64,000 nt of DNA from Microbispora rosea (lineage in GTDB: Bacteria; Actinomycetota; Actinomycetes; Streptosporangiales; Streptosporangiaceae). Every line of letters starts with the position of its first letter. The stretch's first letter is position 1. The stretch covers positions 217,227 to 281,226 of the forward strand of contig NZ_FTNI01000008.1 in the NCBI RefSeq assembly GCF_900156315.1, in the 5' to 3' direction. This document shows, in pieces, positions 1 through 6,932 of this stretch. Below the pieces are notes generated by a model, which saw only the letters and a program-made list of their open reading frames with translations, did no database searches and was not told the DNA's origin. The position numbers and the translations under genes were made by a program.

Positions 1-2
1 CC

Positions 3-536
3 TATGACGCGGCGCATGACCCCGATTTCCCCGCTTCCGGGGATCTCGCGGTCTATGACGGCTATCTCTCGAAGTGCCACGCGATCCCGGAGGCGTTCGA
101 CGCGCTCTATGCCGCGTGGGCTCAGTACCGGCCGGAGACGTACAGCCCCCTCGAAGACGATCGAGCCCGCGACATGCTCCGGGTGATCGGCTACGAGCTC
201 CAGGGCTACGGCGAGTGCCGTAAGGCGACACGTCGTCTGTTCGAGCGGCTGGGCTACGAGGTGGACCGGCGCGGACGGGTGAGGGTGCCGGACGGGAAGG
301 ACCCCCGCGCACTCGTACGGAAGATCCCGATCATCGGGGACTGTGAGCTGTGGGTGGACCCCAGCCCTCACCGGGACAACGCGATTACTCTCCACGTCTA
401 CGGGTGCCCGACGTTCTCCAACAACGCTGACTCTCTGCCGTTGCAGCTCCACGGCTCGCTCCGTGACGTGTTCGGCGGAAAGAAGTGGATCAGCCGTCAG
501 CGATTCGCCCGCGTGATGCTGGGAGCGGCAGCGTGA
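3..536 (+). CDS. Hypothetical protein of the mobile element, 5' end outside window
   Basis: An open frame runs from the window edge to a TGA at 534-536, so the true start lies to the left. An internal ATG at 174 exists, but the 57 codons before it read as ordinary protein (start YDAAHDPDFP) and are probably coding. The visible 177 residues form a basic, soluble protein with no signal peptide or membrane segment and no motif I recognise. The stop overlaps the GTG of the next gene in a GTGA junction, which implies translational coupling to the AAA ATPase and therefore an accessory replication role, but that is only inference from position. Confidence 0.6.
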   Translation, partial: YDAAHDPDFPASGDLAVYDGYLSKCHAIPEAFDALYAAWAQYRPETYSPLEDDRARDMLRVIGYELQGYGECRKATRRLFERLGYEVDRRGRVRVPDGKDPRALVRKIPIIGDCELWVDPSPHRDNAITLHVYGCPTFSNNADSLPLQLHGSLRDVFGGKKWISRQRFARVMLGAAA

Positions 537-1774
537 GCGAGACGACATGGGAGGACATGTGCGTCCGTCCCGGTTGCACCGGGACGGCGGACGGCACGGG
601 ACTGTGTGACGAGCACCGGGCCAACGCCACGGCAATGGTCAACGGCTCGACGTCCCGCGCCCCGCGATCGAAGGAGTTCTTCAAGCAGGAAGAGGCGAAC
701 CGGCGCGAAGCCCTCCGGGAGCTCGCGGAAGAGTCCGGCGAAGCGGCTCCGGTCGAGCTTCCTCCACTGCTCTCTCTCGCCGATCTTCTGGCCATGCCGG
801 ACGAGCCGGTCAAGTACCGGATCAGGGACCTACTCGTGATCGGGCATCGCGTGATTCTCGCGGCGGCAAAGAAGACCGGCAAGACGACCATGATGATCAA
901 CTTCGTCCGGTCGATCGTGGACGGTTCGCCGTTCCTCGGTCAGTACGAGGTGACCCCCCTCGCGGAAGGGGAGTCCGTCGTGGTCTTCGATCTGGAGATG
1001 TCCACGATGCAGCTCCGGGGGTGGCTCAAGGACGCCGGAGTCCGCAACGTGGACCGCGTCCACGCCGTACCGCTCCGGGGACGGCTAGGGGCGTTCAAGA
1101 TCCTGGACCCCAAGATCCGGGAGCACTGGGCGGCACAGCTCCGAGCGGTGAACGCTCAGGTCGCGATCGTGGACCCCTTCAACCCGGTGTTGAGCGCGCA
1201 TGACGCGGACGAGAACAGCAACAGCGAAGTGAGCCGCGTTCTCGCCGCGTTCGATCAGCTCGCCATGGACGGCGGGCTCTCGGAACTGCTGATCACGCAC
1301 CACATGGGTCACAACGGGGAGCGGAGCCGGGGAGCGTCGAAGCTGGGTGACTGGCCGGACGCGGAATGGAAGATGGCATGGGGTGACAACCCGGACGGCG
1401 GCCGGTCGGTGTTCTTCTCCGCCTTCGGCCGGGACGTCTACGGGCCAGAGGCCATGCTCGCCTTCGACTCCCGGGACCGGAGGCTCTCGATCGACGGAGA
1501 CCCCTTCGGGGGGACGGTCAGCCGGAAGGATGTCAAGACTTCCGCCGCACGAGACGCGATCATGAAAGCGATCACGGACAAGCCGGGAGCGGTCACCCGG
1601 GATATCAGGGCGGCGGCCGGGCTCCCCGGGCCGGAGTTCAAGGAAGCCTCCAACCACCTGATCAGCGCGGGGAAGATCCACACCACCCCCGGCAAGGGGA
1701 CTGCGCAGCACTGGCACCTAGGGCCGAAGCCTGCCGACGCCGCTCCGGGCGCGGACGGGGAGGGGTCCGAATGA
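533..1774 (+). CDS. RepA/DnaB-like AAA ATPase of the mobile element (replication initiator or helicase candidate)
   Basis: The 413-residue protein has an N-terminal Cys/His cluster (C10, C15, C25, H28) that could hold zinc, then a RecA-fold ATPase. Walker A is AAKKTGKTT near 111-119, Walker B ends in VAIVDPF near 210-216, and a THHMGH motif sits near 255-260, as in the AAA_25/RepA family of plasmid and phage helicases. The C-terminal 80 residues look like a winged helix (TRDIRAAAGLP). The GTG at 533 is preferred because it overlaps the upstream stop and places the Cys cluster at the N-terminus. The repeat cluster directly downstream supports a role in replication initiation. A generic phage ATPase of another function cannot be excluded. 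Confidence 0.75.
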   Translation: MSETTWEDMCVRPGCTGTADGTGLCDEHRANATAMVNGSTSRAPRSKEFFKQEEANRREALRELAEESGEAAPVELPPLLSLADLLAMPDEPVKYRIRDLLVIGHRVILAAAKKTGKTTMMINFVRSIVDGSPFLGQYEVTPLAEGESVVVFDLEMSTMQLRGWLKDAGVRNVDRVHAVPLRGRLGAFKILDPKIREHWAAQLRAVNAQVAIVDPFNPVLSAHDADENSNSEVSRVLAAFDQLAMDGGLSELLITHHMGHNGERSRGASKLGDWPDAEWKMAWGDNPDGGRSVFFSAFGRDVYGPEAMLAFDSRDRRLSIDGDPFGGTVSRKDVKTSAARDAIMKAITDKPGAVTRDIRAAAGLPGPEFKEASNHLISAGKIHTTPGKGTAQHWHLGPKPADAAPGADGEGSE

Positions 1775-1785
1775 TCGCGGTCAGA

Positions 1786-1975
1786 GTGTGGAGTGATCTT
1801 GGTTTTCCAGAGTGTGGAGGAAGATCACTCCACGCTCACTCCACTCCACACGCGGAGGGGCACATTCCCCCAGGTCAAAGCATATGGAGGGTGTGGAGAG
1901 AAGATCACTCCACAGTCCTCCACGCGGAGTGTGGAGTGTGGAGAACCCTTTAAGGGTTCTCCACACACTCCACAC
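1786..1975. repeat. Iteron-like GTGTGGAG cluster, candidate replication origin
   Basis: GTGTGGAG occurs at 1786, 1812, 1891, 1929 and 1936, and its complement CTCCACAC at 1844, 1959 and 1968, which is eight copies in 190 bp. A 13-mer AAGATCACTCCAC is present at 1821 and 1901 and inverted at 1788-1800. The tract lies in a 280-bp gap directly after the RepA-like ATPase gene. Iterons next to an initiator gene are the usual layout of theta-type origins; that this one is an origin is inference. Confidence 0.6.
1929..1975. other. Large dyad-symmetric element inside the iteron cluster
   Basis: The left arm 1929-1950 and right arm 1952-1975 are inverted copies, differing only by two extra bases (CA) in the right arm. 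The core is GAGAACCCTT-T-AAGGGTTCTC at 1941-1961. Both arms end in the GTGTGGAG repeat. It could be a melting or nick-type origin hairpin, or a terminator for the ATPase gene. The run of repeats around it favours the origin reading. Confidence 0.55.
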
Positions 1976-2054
1976 AGCCGAGAAACACCCCCACAACCCC
2001 ATCAGAGCCAAGATCAACTAGCCGCCCCACCCCATCACCAGAGGAGAAGTGATC

Positions 2055-2558
2055 ATGACCATCACAGCAATCGAGACCCGGTATGCCGGGTGCCGCTTCC
2101 GGTCCCGGCTCGAAGCCCGATGGGCTGTGTTCTTCGATCACCAGGGCATCCGGTGGGAGTACGAGCCGAAGGGCTTCATGACGGCGGCCGGACCGTACCT
2201 CCCGGACTTCCGGATACCGGATTACCGCCTGATCATCGAGGTCAAGGGTGCCGATCCCACTCCTCGCGCTCTCGACCGGTGCGCCGAAGTCGCGCGAGCC
2301 TGCCAGAAGCACGGCGGGGACATGATCATCCTCGGTGGGGATATCCCGGTCCCCCTCGCGAGCGTCGCATTCGACACCCCCACGGCATGGACCCTCCAAG
2401 AGGACGAGTGGGTCACCTCACCTCTCCACGAAGCGTGGGCGTGGTGTACCGGTGATCACTACTGGTCTACGTCCCGTGGGTGTGACCCCTACTGCGACGC
2501 GCTTACCGCCGCGCGATCGGCTCGCTTCGAGTACGGCGAGTCCGGAGCCGGATCATGA
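2055..2558 (+). CDS. PD-(D/E)XK nuclease-like protein
   Basis: 167 residues. The N-terminal half has the RFRSRLEARWAVFF helix, a WEYEP strand (E37) and then YLPDFRIPDYRLIIEVKG, giving the catalytic signature D51 ... E62-x-K64. This arrangement occurs in phage and mobile-element restriction-fold nucleases, and in the N-terminal part of TnsA-like proteins. The C-terminal half is Trp- and Cys-rich and unassigned. ATG 2055 is chosen because GGAG at 2043-2046 sits 8 nt upstream; the in-frame GTG at 2049 is too close to it. It follows the origin-like repeats and may process DNA during element replication (inference). Confidence 0.7.
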   Translation: MTITAIETRYAGCRFRSRLEARWAVFFDHQGIRWEYEPKGFMTAAGPYLPDFRIPDYRLIIEVKGADPTPRALDRCAEVARACQKHGGDMIILGGDIPVPLASVAFDTPTAWTLQEDEWVTSPLHEAWAWCTGDHYWSTSRGCDPYCDALTAARSARFEYGESGAGS

Positions 2559-2773
2559 CCCGCGAAGAGCTCCCCGTGATCCGGCGTCCCAGCTCCGCCG
2601 TGGCGGGACGCGACCCTCCGCGCCGGAGACGACCCCACCGACCCCCGTACGTGAACGACAGACGTACCAACCGGCTCCGGCACGTGCCAGACGTACCGGC
2701 CGGAGCCATCCGTACCAACACAGCAAAGGAGAGTGATCATGTTCCGTACCAAGATGGACCGGGCGGATCGTAG
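2555..2773 (+). CDS. Possible small Arg/Pro-rich protein (weak)
   Basis: A 72-codon frame starts at an ATG overlapping the preceding stop (ATGA). The product is very rich in Arg and Pro, has no recognisable domain, and its end overlaps the start of the next gene by about 35 bp. Apart from the ATGA overlap there is little support. The stretch instead holds several CGTACCAA / CGTACCGG direct repeats (about 2645-2760), so it may be non-coding. Confidence 0.2.
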   Translation: MTREELPVIRRPSSAVAGRDPPRRRRPHRPPYVNDRRTNRLRHVPDVPAGAIRTNTAKESDHVPYQDGPGGS

Positions 2774-3092
2774 CCGCCCGGTCCCCGGTCCCCAGCATGA
2801 CACGGGGTCACGTACCAAAGTGGCACCCGCAGCGATCCGGCCTTACGACGAGCCGGATGACTTCGCGCCGTACATCGGCTCCGGTGGCACGTGGCACGCG
2901 AACGGCACGCCGGATTACCTGGCGCTCCGGCCCCCGGAGACCGGATGTCCGATTCAGGACCGATGGGTGAGGGTCATCACGCCGCTCCGTGCTCCGGCTC
3001 TCGCGTGGCTGTGGCTAACGGCCTACTGGTGGCGACCTGCGATCCTTGCCGGGCTCGTGATCGCGCTCGTCACCCTGTACCGGATGGGGTGA
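2739..3092 (+). CDS. Small membrane protein of the mobile element
   Basis: 117 residues. A polar, proline-rich N-terminal 75 residues precede a hydrophobic C-terminal segment (ALAWLWLTAYWW, then PAILAGLVIALVTLY), enough for one hairpin or one to two membrane helices, with a short basic tail. ATG 2739 follows AAAGGAGAG at about 2725-2733; the same GTGATCATG context precedes the nuclease gene. Small membrane proteins of unknown sequence are common in actinobacterial integrative elements, some as spread proteins, but nothing here shows that function. Confidence 0.6.
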   Translation: MFRTKMDRADRSRPVPGPQHDTGSRTKVAPAAIRPYDEPDDFAPYIGSGGTWHANGTPDYLALRPPETGCPIQDRWVRVITPLRAPALAWLWLTAYWWRPAILAGLVIALVTLYRMG

Positions 3093-3095
3093 CGC

Positions 3096-3302
3096 ATGAG
3101 CGTCAGCGAGGTCAGAGCAGCGCGAGAGCACGCGGAGACCGGTCTCCGGATGGCACGCGATCAGCGGAGCGAAGTGGCACGCCTGACGAGCTCCCTCCGG
3201 AGCCTCACGACGGCGTTCCGTGCCAGTGGCACGCCGGAGACGCTCCGGCCGGTCTCCGTACCAATCCCGCTCCCGTCATGGAACGGAACCCACACGAAGT
3301 GA
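3096..3302 (+). CDS. Small coiled-coil-like hypothetical protein
   Basis: 68 residues beginning MSVSEVRAAREHAETGL. The first 45 residues are helical and heptad-like with alternating Arg/Glu/Ala, and the tail is Pro-rich. It starts 3 nt after the preceding stop, so it is probably coupled to the membrane protein. Short helical proteins of this kind are frequent in actinophages and integrative elements; the function is unknown. Confidence 0.5.
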   Translation: MSVSEVRAAREHAETGLRMARDQRSEVARLTSSLRSLTTAFRASGTPETLRPVSVPIPLPSWNGTHTK

Positions 3303-3378
3303 TCGCTCGCACGTTCCGTACTGGCACGCCGGACTTTGTCCCGTGCCGGTACGGCACCACCGATGGAACGGAGTCCCC

Positions 3379-3618
3379 ATGCCAGGACCGAAGCCATGGC
3401 ACGGCGCTCACACGTTGGCACGCGCGAAGTGCCCGTGTGAACTCTGAGAGGCGTACCGGGAGCGCGAACGGGAGCGGGCTCGCCCGTGGTCATGGATCAC
3501 CCGGAGCGTCAGCGGGAGTTCGTCCGCCGATGGGCCGAAGATCACCCGGAGAGCATCCGGGAGCATCGGCGACGCTCGAAAGAGCGGAAGCGGAAGCCAT
3601 CCCGGCCGACCTCGCCGT
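3379..3618 (+). pseudogene. Decayed small Cys/Arg-rich phage-type gene (nonsense plus frameshift)
   Basis: Frame 1 from ATG 3379 reads MPGPKPWHGAHTLARAKCPCEL, then TGA at 3445-3447, then continues EAYRERERERAR. The homologous continuation, starting MDHPERQREFVRRWAEDHPE, is in another frame from 3492 and ends in TGA at 3616-3618. Joined, the pieces resemble the short actinophage proteins with a CxCxxC cluster followed by RERE and an RRW-x4-HPE repeat. The TGA falls where a third Cys (TGC) would be expected, and one missing base near 3483 would restore the frame. Two lesions make decay likelier than recoding, but sequencing error is possible. Confidence 0.45.
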
Positions 3619-3920
3619 GAGCCGGGTCATAACGCGGCTTCCGGCCGGGACGTGGCCGGACGTGACCACAAAAAAGATCAAGCTCTCCAAAAATGCCGTC
3701 CGTTTGGTGCCAGGTATGGAAGGCAGGATTGGGGGTCGATGAACTAGGCCATGATCGTTGTGACTTTTGACCTCATATCCCCCCTCGCGACCTCCGGCGA
3801 GCGTGAGCGACACGAGGTGACACGTAAGCGTCAGCCGATCTCATCGCGTCCGGCTGTTTCCGTTCGCTTGACCAGCATCGAAGAGCGCACACTGACCACG
3901 ACGATCAGAGAGGTGATCAC
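3619..3920. other. Non-coding interval with no gene recognised
   Basis: This 300-bp gap separates two gene blocks of the element. It holds short A-runs (around 3668-3690) and otherwise mixed sequence of lower GC than the chromosome. No convincing gene, hairpin or promoter could be fixed in it. The promoter of the downstream block (3921-5397) presumably lies here. Confidence 0.4.
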
Positions 3921-4316
3921 GTGACCATGACGATCACAGAGGTCGCACAAGCGGCACGGCGGACGGAGACCGGAGTGAGTGACGTGATCGTCCACGATCG
4001 CGGGCAACTCGACCCACACGACGGCATGACGGTACGCGAGGTTGACCGCGTGCTGATCCGCGCCGGAGAGCTGGACATCGAGATCACGCGGGACGAGATC
4101 GACGGCCCGTGGTTGTGGGAGATCCTCGACCACCCCACGGAGCACGGCGAGATCACCGGCCCCGGTGACGTCCTCCGGCTCGTCCACCGGGCGCTCCGGA
4201 GTCAGGGGCTCCCCCTCCCGTCCGGCACCCGTCACCCTTCCCGGGCGCTCGCGCGAGCCCTGGGAGACCCCACCTCCGCACAGTTCAACAGCCTTCCGTA
4301 CATCTACGGACGATGA
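3921..4316 (+). CDS. Hypothetical protein of the mobile element
   Basis: 131 residues, acidic and soluble, with alternating charged helices and no membrane segment or familiar motif. GTG 3921 is chosen because AGAGG at 3909-3913 lies 7 nt upstream; ATG 3927 would be 13 nt away. It heads a three-gene block with overlapping junctions that ends in the prohead protease, so it may belong to the same functional unit. Function unknown. Confidence 0.6.
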   Translation: MTMTITEVAQAARRTETGVSDVIVHDRGQLDPHDGMTVREVDRVLIRAGELDIEITRDEIDGPWLWEILDHPTEHGEITGPGDVLRLVHRALRSQGLPLPSGTRHPSRALARALGDPTSAQFNSLPYIYGR

Positions 4317-4330
4317 GAGGACGACACACC

Positions 4331-4726
4331 ATGATCGGTTACACGAAGGCAGACCCGAAGGTCCCTTACGCCACGGAGCCCGGGATGATCCCGTGCCGGG
4401 AGGTAGAACGGCGGCTCAACCTCACAGCGGGCTCTCTGTGGGCGCAGCGCGAGCGGTACGGCGTCACCGTGACCACGGACTGGTCAGGCCAGCACGTGGT
4501 CACGGTCCAGGACGCGGCGCGCGTGGTCCGCGAGGTGGAAGCGCACTGGCAGCGCGAGCGGGCTCGCAAGCGGGCCGGGGACATGGCGAAGGCGGCGCGA
4601 GACGCACAGGCGGAGCGGGCGGAGAACGAGCGCAGCGAGCGGATCTATCGCTCGTGGACCGATCGCGGTTACACGCCGGACGCGGCTCTCGTGAAGACCA
4701 ACGGATGGGAGACGAAGGACAGATGA
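4331..4726 (+). CDS. Hypothetical helix-rich protein, possible DNA-binding adaptor
   Basis: 131 residues from ATG 4331; an in-frame ATG at 4313 overlaps the preceding stop and is an alternative. The N-terminal part (IPCREVERRLNLTAGSLWAQRERYG) looks like a MerR/excisionase-type helix-turn-helix, followed by a long Arg/Glu/Ala helix (about residues 60-110) suited to coiled-coil pairing. The stop overlaps the protease start (ATGA). An excisionase-like or adaptor role is only a suggestion from the N-terminal pattern. Confidence 0.55.
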   Translation: MIGYTKADPKVPYATEPGMIPCREVERRLNLTAGSLWAQRERYGVTVTTDWSGQHVVTVQDAARVVREVEAHWQRERARKRAGDMAKAARDAQAERAENERSERIYRSWTDRGYTPDAALVKTNGWETKDR

Positions 4727-5397
4727 CCCAGATCACGAGACACGCGGCGGACGTGGTCCTGTCCGCGATGACGCTTCCCCCTCCGGCCGTCTCTGCGGAC
4801 CGGCGCGGGCTCACGTTCGCGCGTCTGTCGGCTCCCGGCACGTCCGGGGACCCGCTTCGGTTCGTCGCGTCGGCGGAGGGGACCAACCGCTACGGATTCA
4901 GCCTCCGGCGCTCCGGGTGGCGGCTGGACAACTTCCGGCGTAACCCGGTCGTGCTGTGGATGCACGACGATCATCGACCCCCGATCGGCCGGGCCGACGT
5001 GAGCATGGAGGCGGAGGGGCTCATCGCGCGGATCACGTTCGATCCAGCCGACCCCTTCGCGGCGGACGTGGAGCGGAAGTATCGCGGAGGCTTCCTCAAC
5101 GCCCTGTCGGTCGGCTTCGACTTCGTCACGGCGGACGGCTCGCCGGTCGGCGATTGGCGGGGTCTCAACCCTGAGCAGATCAACAAGACGGCGTTCTACG
5201 ACCTCGCGGAGATCAGTGCCGTACCGGTGCCAGCGGACCCCCGGGCCGTCCGTGCGGAGCACGCCTTCGCGTTCACGGCTCCGGTCCTGTCGGCTCCGAC
5301 CGGCCGCGAGATCCGGGAGGTCTCCCGCGTTCGGGCGCGGTGGGAGACCTGCCCGAAGTGCTCACGGCAGGCCACATGTTGGGAGCACGCGCGATAG
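4723..5397 (+). CDS. HK97-type prohead maturation protease (Peptidase S78/U35)
   Basis: 224 residues. The core runs from RLDNFRRNPVVLWMHDDH to YDLAEISAVPVPADPRA. The His region (H81/H84, followed by PPIGRA), Ser (S129 in NALSVGF) and acidic residue (E163 in LAEIS) of the family are all present, so it looks catalytically intact. In tailed phages this enzyme trims the scaffold and capsid N-termini. The C-terminus adds C210-x2-C213-x5-C219-x2-H222, a possible zinc knuckle not typical of the family. No portal, capsid or terminase gene lies within the 2.2 kb up to the element end. It is therefore either a prophage remnant or a satellite gene acting on a helper capsid (inference). Confidence 0.8.
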   Translation: MTQITRHAADVVLSAMTLPPPAVSADRRGLTFARLSAPGTSGDPLRFVASAEGTNRYGFSLRRSGWRLDNFRRNPVVLWMHDDHRPPIGRADVSMEAEGLIARITFDPADPFAADVERKYRGGFLNALSVGFDFVTADGSPVGDWRGLNPEQINKTAFYDLAEISAVPVPADPRAVRAEHAFAFTAPVLSAPTGREIREVSRVRARWETCPKCSRQATCWEHAR

Positions 5398-5578
5398 GTC
5401 TTCTGGTCGCGATGCCGTCCGGCGTCGCCGTACCGTGGACGCGGGTTATCCCGCTCATGATCCCCGGGGAATCTTGCAAGAGCCCCGACGATCGCGAAGC
5501 CCCCGGAGAGGGTCCCGGGGGCTTCGTCGTGTCCGGCCGTCTTCCGGTCGCGATGTGCTCCGGCGTCGCCGTACCGTG
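5398..5578. repeat. 40-bp imperfect direct repeat flanking a terminator
   Basis: The segments 5398-5437 and 5539-5578 match at 36 of 40 positions and share the ending CCGGCGTCGCCGTACCGTG. They lie 141 bp apart, on either side of the hairpin at 5495-5526. Neither is in a gene. They could be recombination scars or protein-binding sites; nothing decides. Confidence 0.7.
5495..5530. terminator. Perfect 12-bp hairpin downstream of the prohead protease
   Basis: The arms CGAAGCCCCCGG (5495-5506) and CCGGGGGCTTCG (5515-5526) enclose an 8-nt loop. This lies 97 bp after the protease stop. There is no long U tail, which is common for actinobacterial terminators. Confidence 0.65.
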
Positions 5579-5604
5579 ACAGCGTCCTCTCGTGGGGGTG
5601 AGGT

Positions 5605-5651
5605 GAGACCCCCGGTCGGTCCGTCACTCCCGTGTCCCGGCCGGGGGTCTC
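5605..5651. terminator. Hairpin, 11-bp perfect stem with long loop
   Basis: GAGACCCCCGG at 5605-5615 pairs with CCGGGGGTCTC at 5641-5651 across a 25-nt loop. It is the second of three consecutive hairpins in this non-coding stretch. Confidence 0.45.
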
Positions 5652-5720
5652 GTCACGTCCGGCGTAGCCTCAGACCACTTCCAGAAGTGCCGACCGCGTC
5701 CGATGGCGCGAGAGGCGGCA

Positions 5721-5757
5721 CGAGAGCCCTCCGGTAGTCGTCCCCGGAGGGCTCTCG
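5721..5757. terminator. Perfect 14-bp hairpin
   Basis: CGAGAGCCCTCCGG at 5721-5734 pairs with CCGGAGGGCTCTCG at 5744-5757, with a 9-nt loop. It is the strongest of the three hairpins between the protease and the convergent gntR gene, so it could stop transcription from either side. Confidence 0.65.
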
Positions 5758-5951
5758 CATGTCTGCTTCCGATCGGTTGCGATCTCCCGGAAGGAAGGGG
5801 GTCGTCCGCGCCGATGTAATCGAGGATCTCCGGCCGGTCGGATAGATGACATCCGGCAGGGGGTCTAAGCCGTCTCAGTGGCTCTGAGAGCTCCGGAGCC
5901 TTCCGGAGGGAGGGGGAGTCACCCGAACGGCCGTCAGCGTGGCCTACAGAG

Positions 5952-5969
5952 CGCGCTAGGCGCGCTAGG
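5952..5969. promoter_or_regulatory. Tandem GCGCTAGG half-sites at the 3' end of gntR
   Basis: CGCGCTAGG is repeated head to tail at 5952-5960 and 5961-5969, overlapping the last codons of gntR. The same octamer appears inverted, again twice, in front of gntR. Paired sites at both ends of a repressor gene suggest autoregulation, possibly with looping (inference). Confidence 0.55.
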
Positions 5970-6222
5970 GAGCCTCTTCCGGCTCCCAGTCCTCCGGATC
6001 GGCGACCTTCGAGCCGACTCCCGGCTCTGTCCGGATCAAGCCGTCCTCTCGAAGCTGGCGCATGACTTTCATGCCGGTCGCGCTCGCGATCCCGAATTCA
6101 GCCGTCAGAGCCACGAGCGACGGAACGCGCTCTCCGACCTTGAGCTCTCCGGAGCGGATCCGGCGACTCATCTCCGCGTGGACCTTCCGCCACGCCGGAG
6201 GGTCAGTTTCGATCTTTGCCAC
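5965..6222 (-). CDS. GntR-family mini-regulator (winged helix only)
   Basis: 85 residues. It contains the GntR N-terminal winged helix (about 8-75; RIRSGELKVGERVPS, then LTAEFGIASATGMKVMRQL as recognition helix and DGLIRTEPGVGS as wing) and no effector-binding domain. This compact form resembles KorA/KorSA-type repressors of actinobacterial integrative elements, which control transfer or excision genes and themselves. It is divergent from 6306, and both ends of the gene carry CCTAGCGC half-sites. A regulator of the element's small-gene operon is the natural reading. Confidence 0.8.
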   Translation of the reverse strand: MAKIETDPPAWRKVHAEMSRRIRSGELKVGERVPSLVALTAEFGIASATGMKVMRQLREDGLIRTEPGVGSKVADPEDWEPEEAP

Positions 6223-6263
6223 GGTGTCACGCTAAGGACTACAGCTCAGGCAGGCGATAGCGA

Positions 6264-6288
6264 CGCACCTAGCGCACCTAGCGCGCTA
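6264..6288. promoter_or_regulatory. Operator-like CCTAGCGC repeats between gntR and the divergent operon
   Basis: CGCACCTAG is repeated at 6264-6272 and 6273-6281 and runs into the perfect palindrome TAGCGCGCTA (6279-6288). The core CCTAGCGC matches, inverted, the two sites at 5953-5969. The location, 42 bp upstream of gntR and 18 bp upstream of the 6306 start, suits repression of both promoters. Confidence 0.6.
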
Positions 6289-6305
6289 TCCCTACCCTTG
6301 ACCCC

Positions 6306-6551
6306 ATGGCAACCACTGACGAGGTACCCCACGAGGGACGGCACGCGGTCACCGCCATGCCGGAGAGCACTGAGCAAGCCCCGGACATCCCAGAGTTCGA
6401 CGTCCGGCGTGACCCTGACGGCCGGTGGCACGGGAAGCACAAGCCGACCGGTAACGAGATCATCGCGCGATCGTGGATCGAACTCGAAGCCATGGCGTGC
6501 GGCGTGCGGGTGATCGCCTCATATCGCCGGGCGTGGAGCCACGGCCAGTGA
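6306..6551 (+). CDS. Small hypothetical protein of the mobile element
   Basis: 81 residues, acidic N-terminus, with a DVRRDPDGRWHGKHKPTG core and a GVRVIASYRRAW tail. There is no membrane segment or known motif. The ATG at 6306 lies only about 18 nt after the operator palindrome and has no clear ribosome binding site, so the transcript could be leaderless. It heads a three-gene operon divergent from gntR and is presumably controlled by it. Confidence 0.55.
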   Translation: MATTDEVPHEGRHAVTAMPESTEQAPDIPEFDVRRDPDGRWHGKHKPTGNEIIARSWIELEAMACGVRVIASYRRAWSHGQ

Positions 6552-6715
6552 GCGCGCCGGAGGTCCCGCGACGGCCGGTGATCCTGATCAACACATGCGG
6601 CTCGTGCGGCGCGATGTTCTCGTGCCCGTTCCCCTGTCCCCGGTGCCGGAGCCCCCACGTGCGTGATCCGCGATGGATCCGCTTGAGGCGGAAGGCCGAA
6701 GAGCGTGGCGCTTGA
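6548..6715 (+). CDS. Small zinc-ribbon-like protein
   Basis: 55 residues from GTG 6548, which overlaps the previous stop (GTGA). Two Cys pairs, CGSC and CPRC, separated by about 11 residues, form a minimal zinc-ribbon pattern, followed by a basic tail. Such mini zinc ribbons are common in integrative elements and phages; the partner and role are unknown. Confidence 0.5.
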   Translation: MSAPEVPRRPVILINTCGSCGAMFSCPFPCPRCRSPHVRDPRWIRLRRKAEERGA

Positions 6716-6932
6716 GTGGAGGCCGTACAACTCCCACGGGACGCGCTCGAAGGTTCGGGAGATCGTCACACGCGGCGCGGTCGAATATGAGCTCTGTCTC
6801 GAAGGTGGGTCGTACGTGATTCGCCGGACGGATCGACACCGGAGCGCGGTCAAGGTCCACGAGACGGCGCGCGGGCTCTATCGGCACACGATGGACGTGT
6901 GGGCTCTGATCGTCAGCGGCGCGGAAGCATGA
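6705..6932 (+). CDS. Small hypothetical protein of the mobile element
   Basis: 75 residues from GTG 6705, overlapping the preceding gene by 11 bp. The sequence is compact and mixed (VEYELCLEGGSYVIRR core), suggesting a small beta-rich fold. No motif is recognised. It is the last gene of the operon divergent from gntR. Confidence 0.5.
   Translation: MALEWRPYNSHGTRSKVREIVTRGAVEYELCLEGGSYVIRRTDRHRSAVKVHETARGLYRHTMDVWALIVSGAEA

Noticed and set aside
1786..1975. CRISPR array
   Set aside because: The repeats are 8-13 bp, in both orientations and irregularly spaced, with no spacer-like units. Iterons fit better. No other CRISPR-like array was seen in the window.
3445..3447. Selenocysteine at the in-frame TGA of the small Cys-rich gene
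   Set aside because: A second lesion (frameshift) follows within 40 nt, no SECIS-like hairpin is visible, and no selenoprotein genes are in the window. Decay explains it more simply.
2891..3742. A 283-codon plus-strand frame in the element
   Set aside because: It crosses two better supported genes in another frame and its product has no consistent pattern. The downstream part is better explained by the decayed small gene at 3379-3618.
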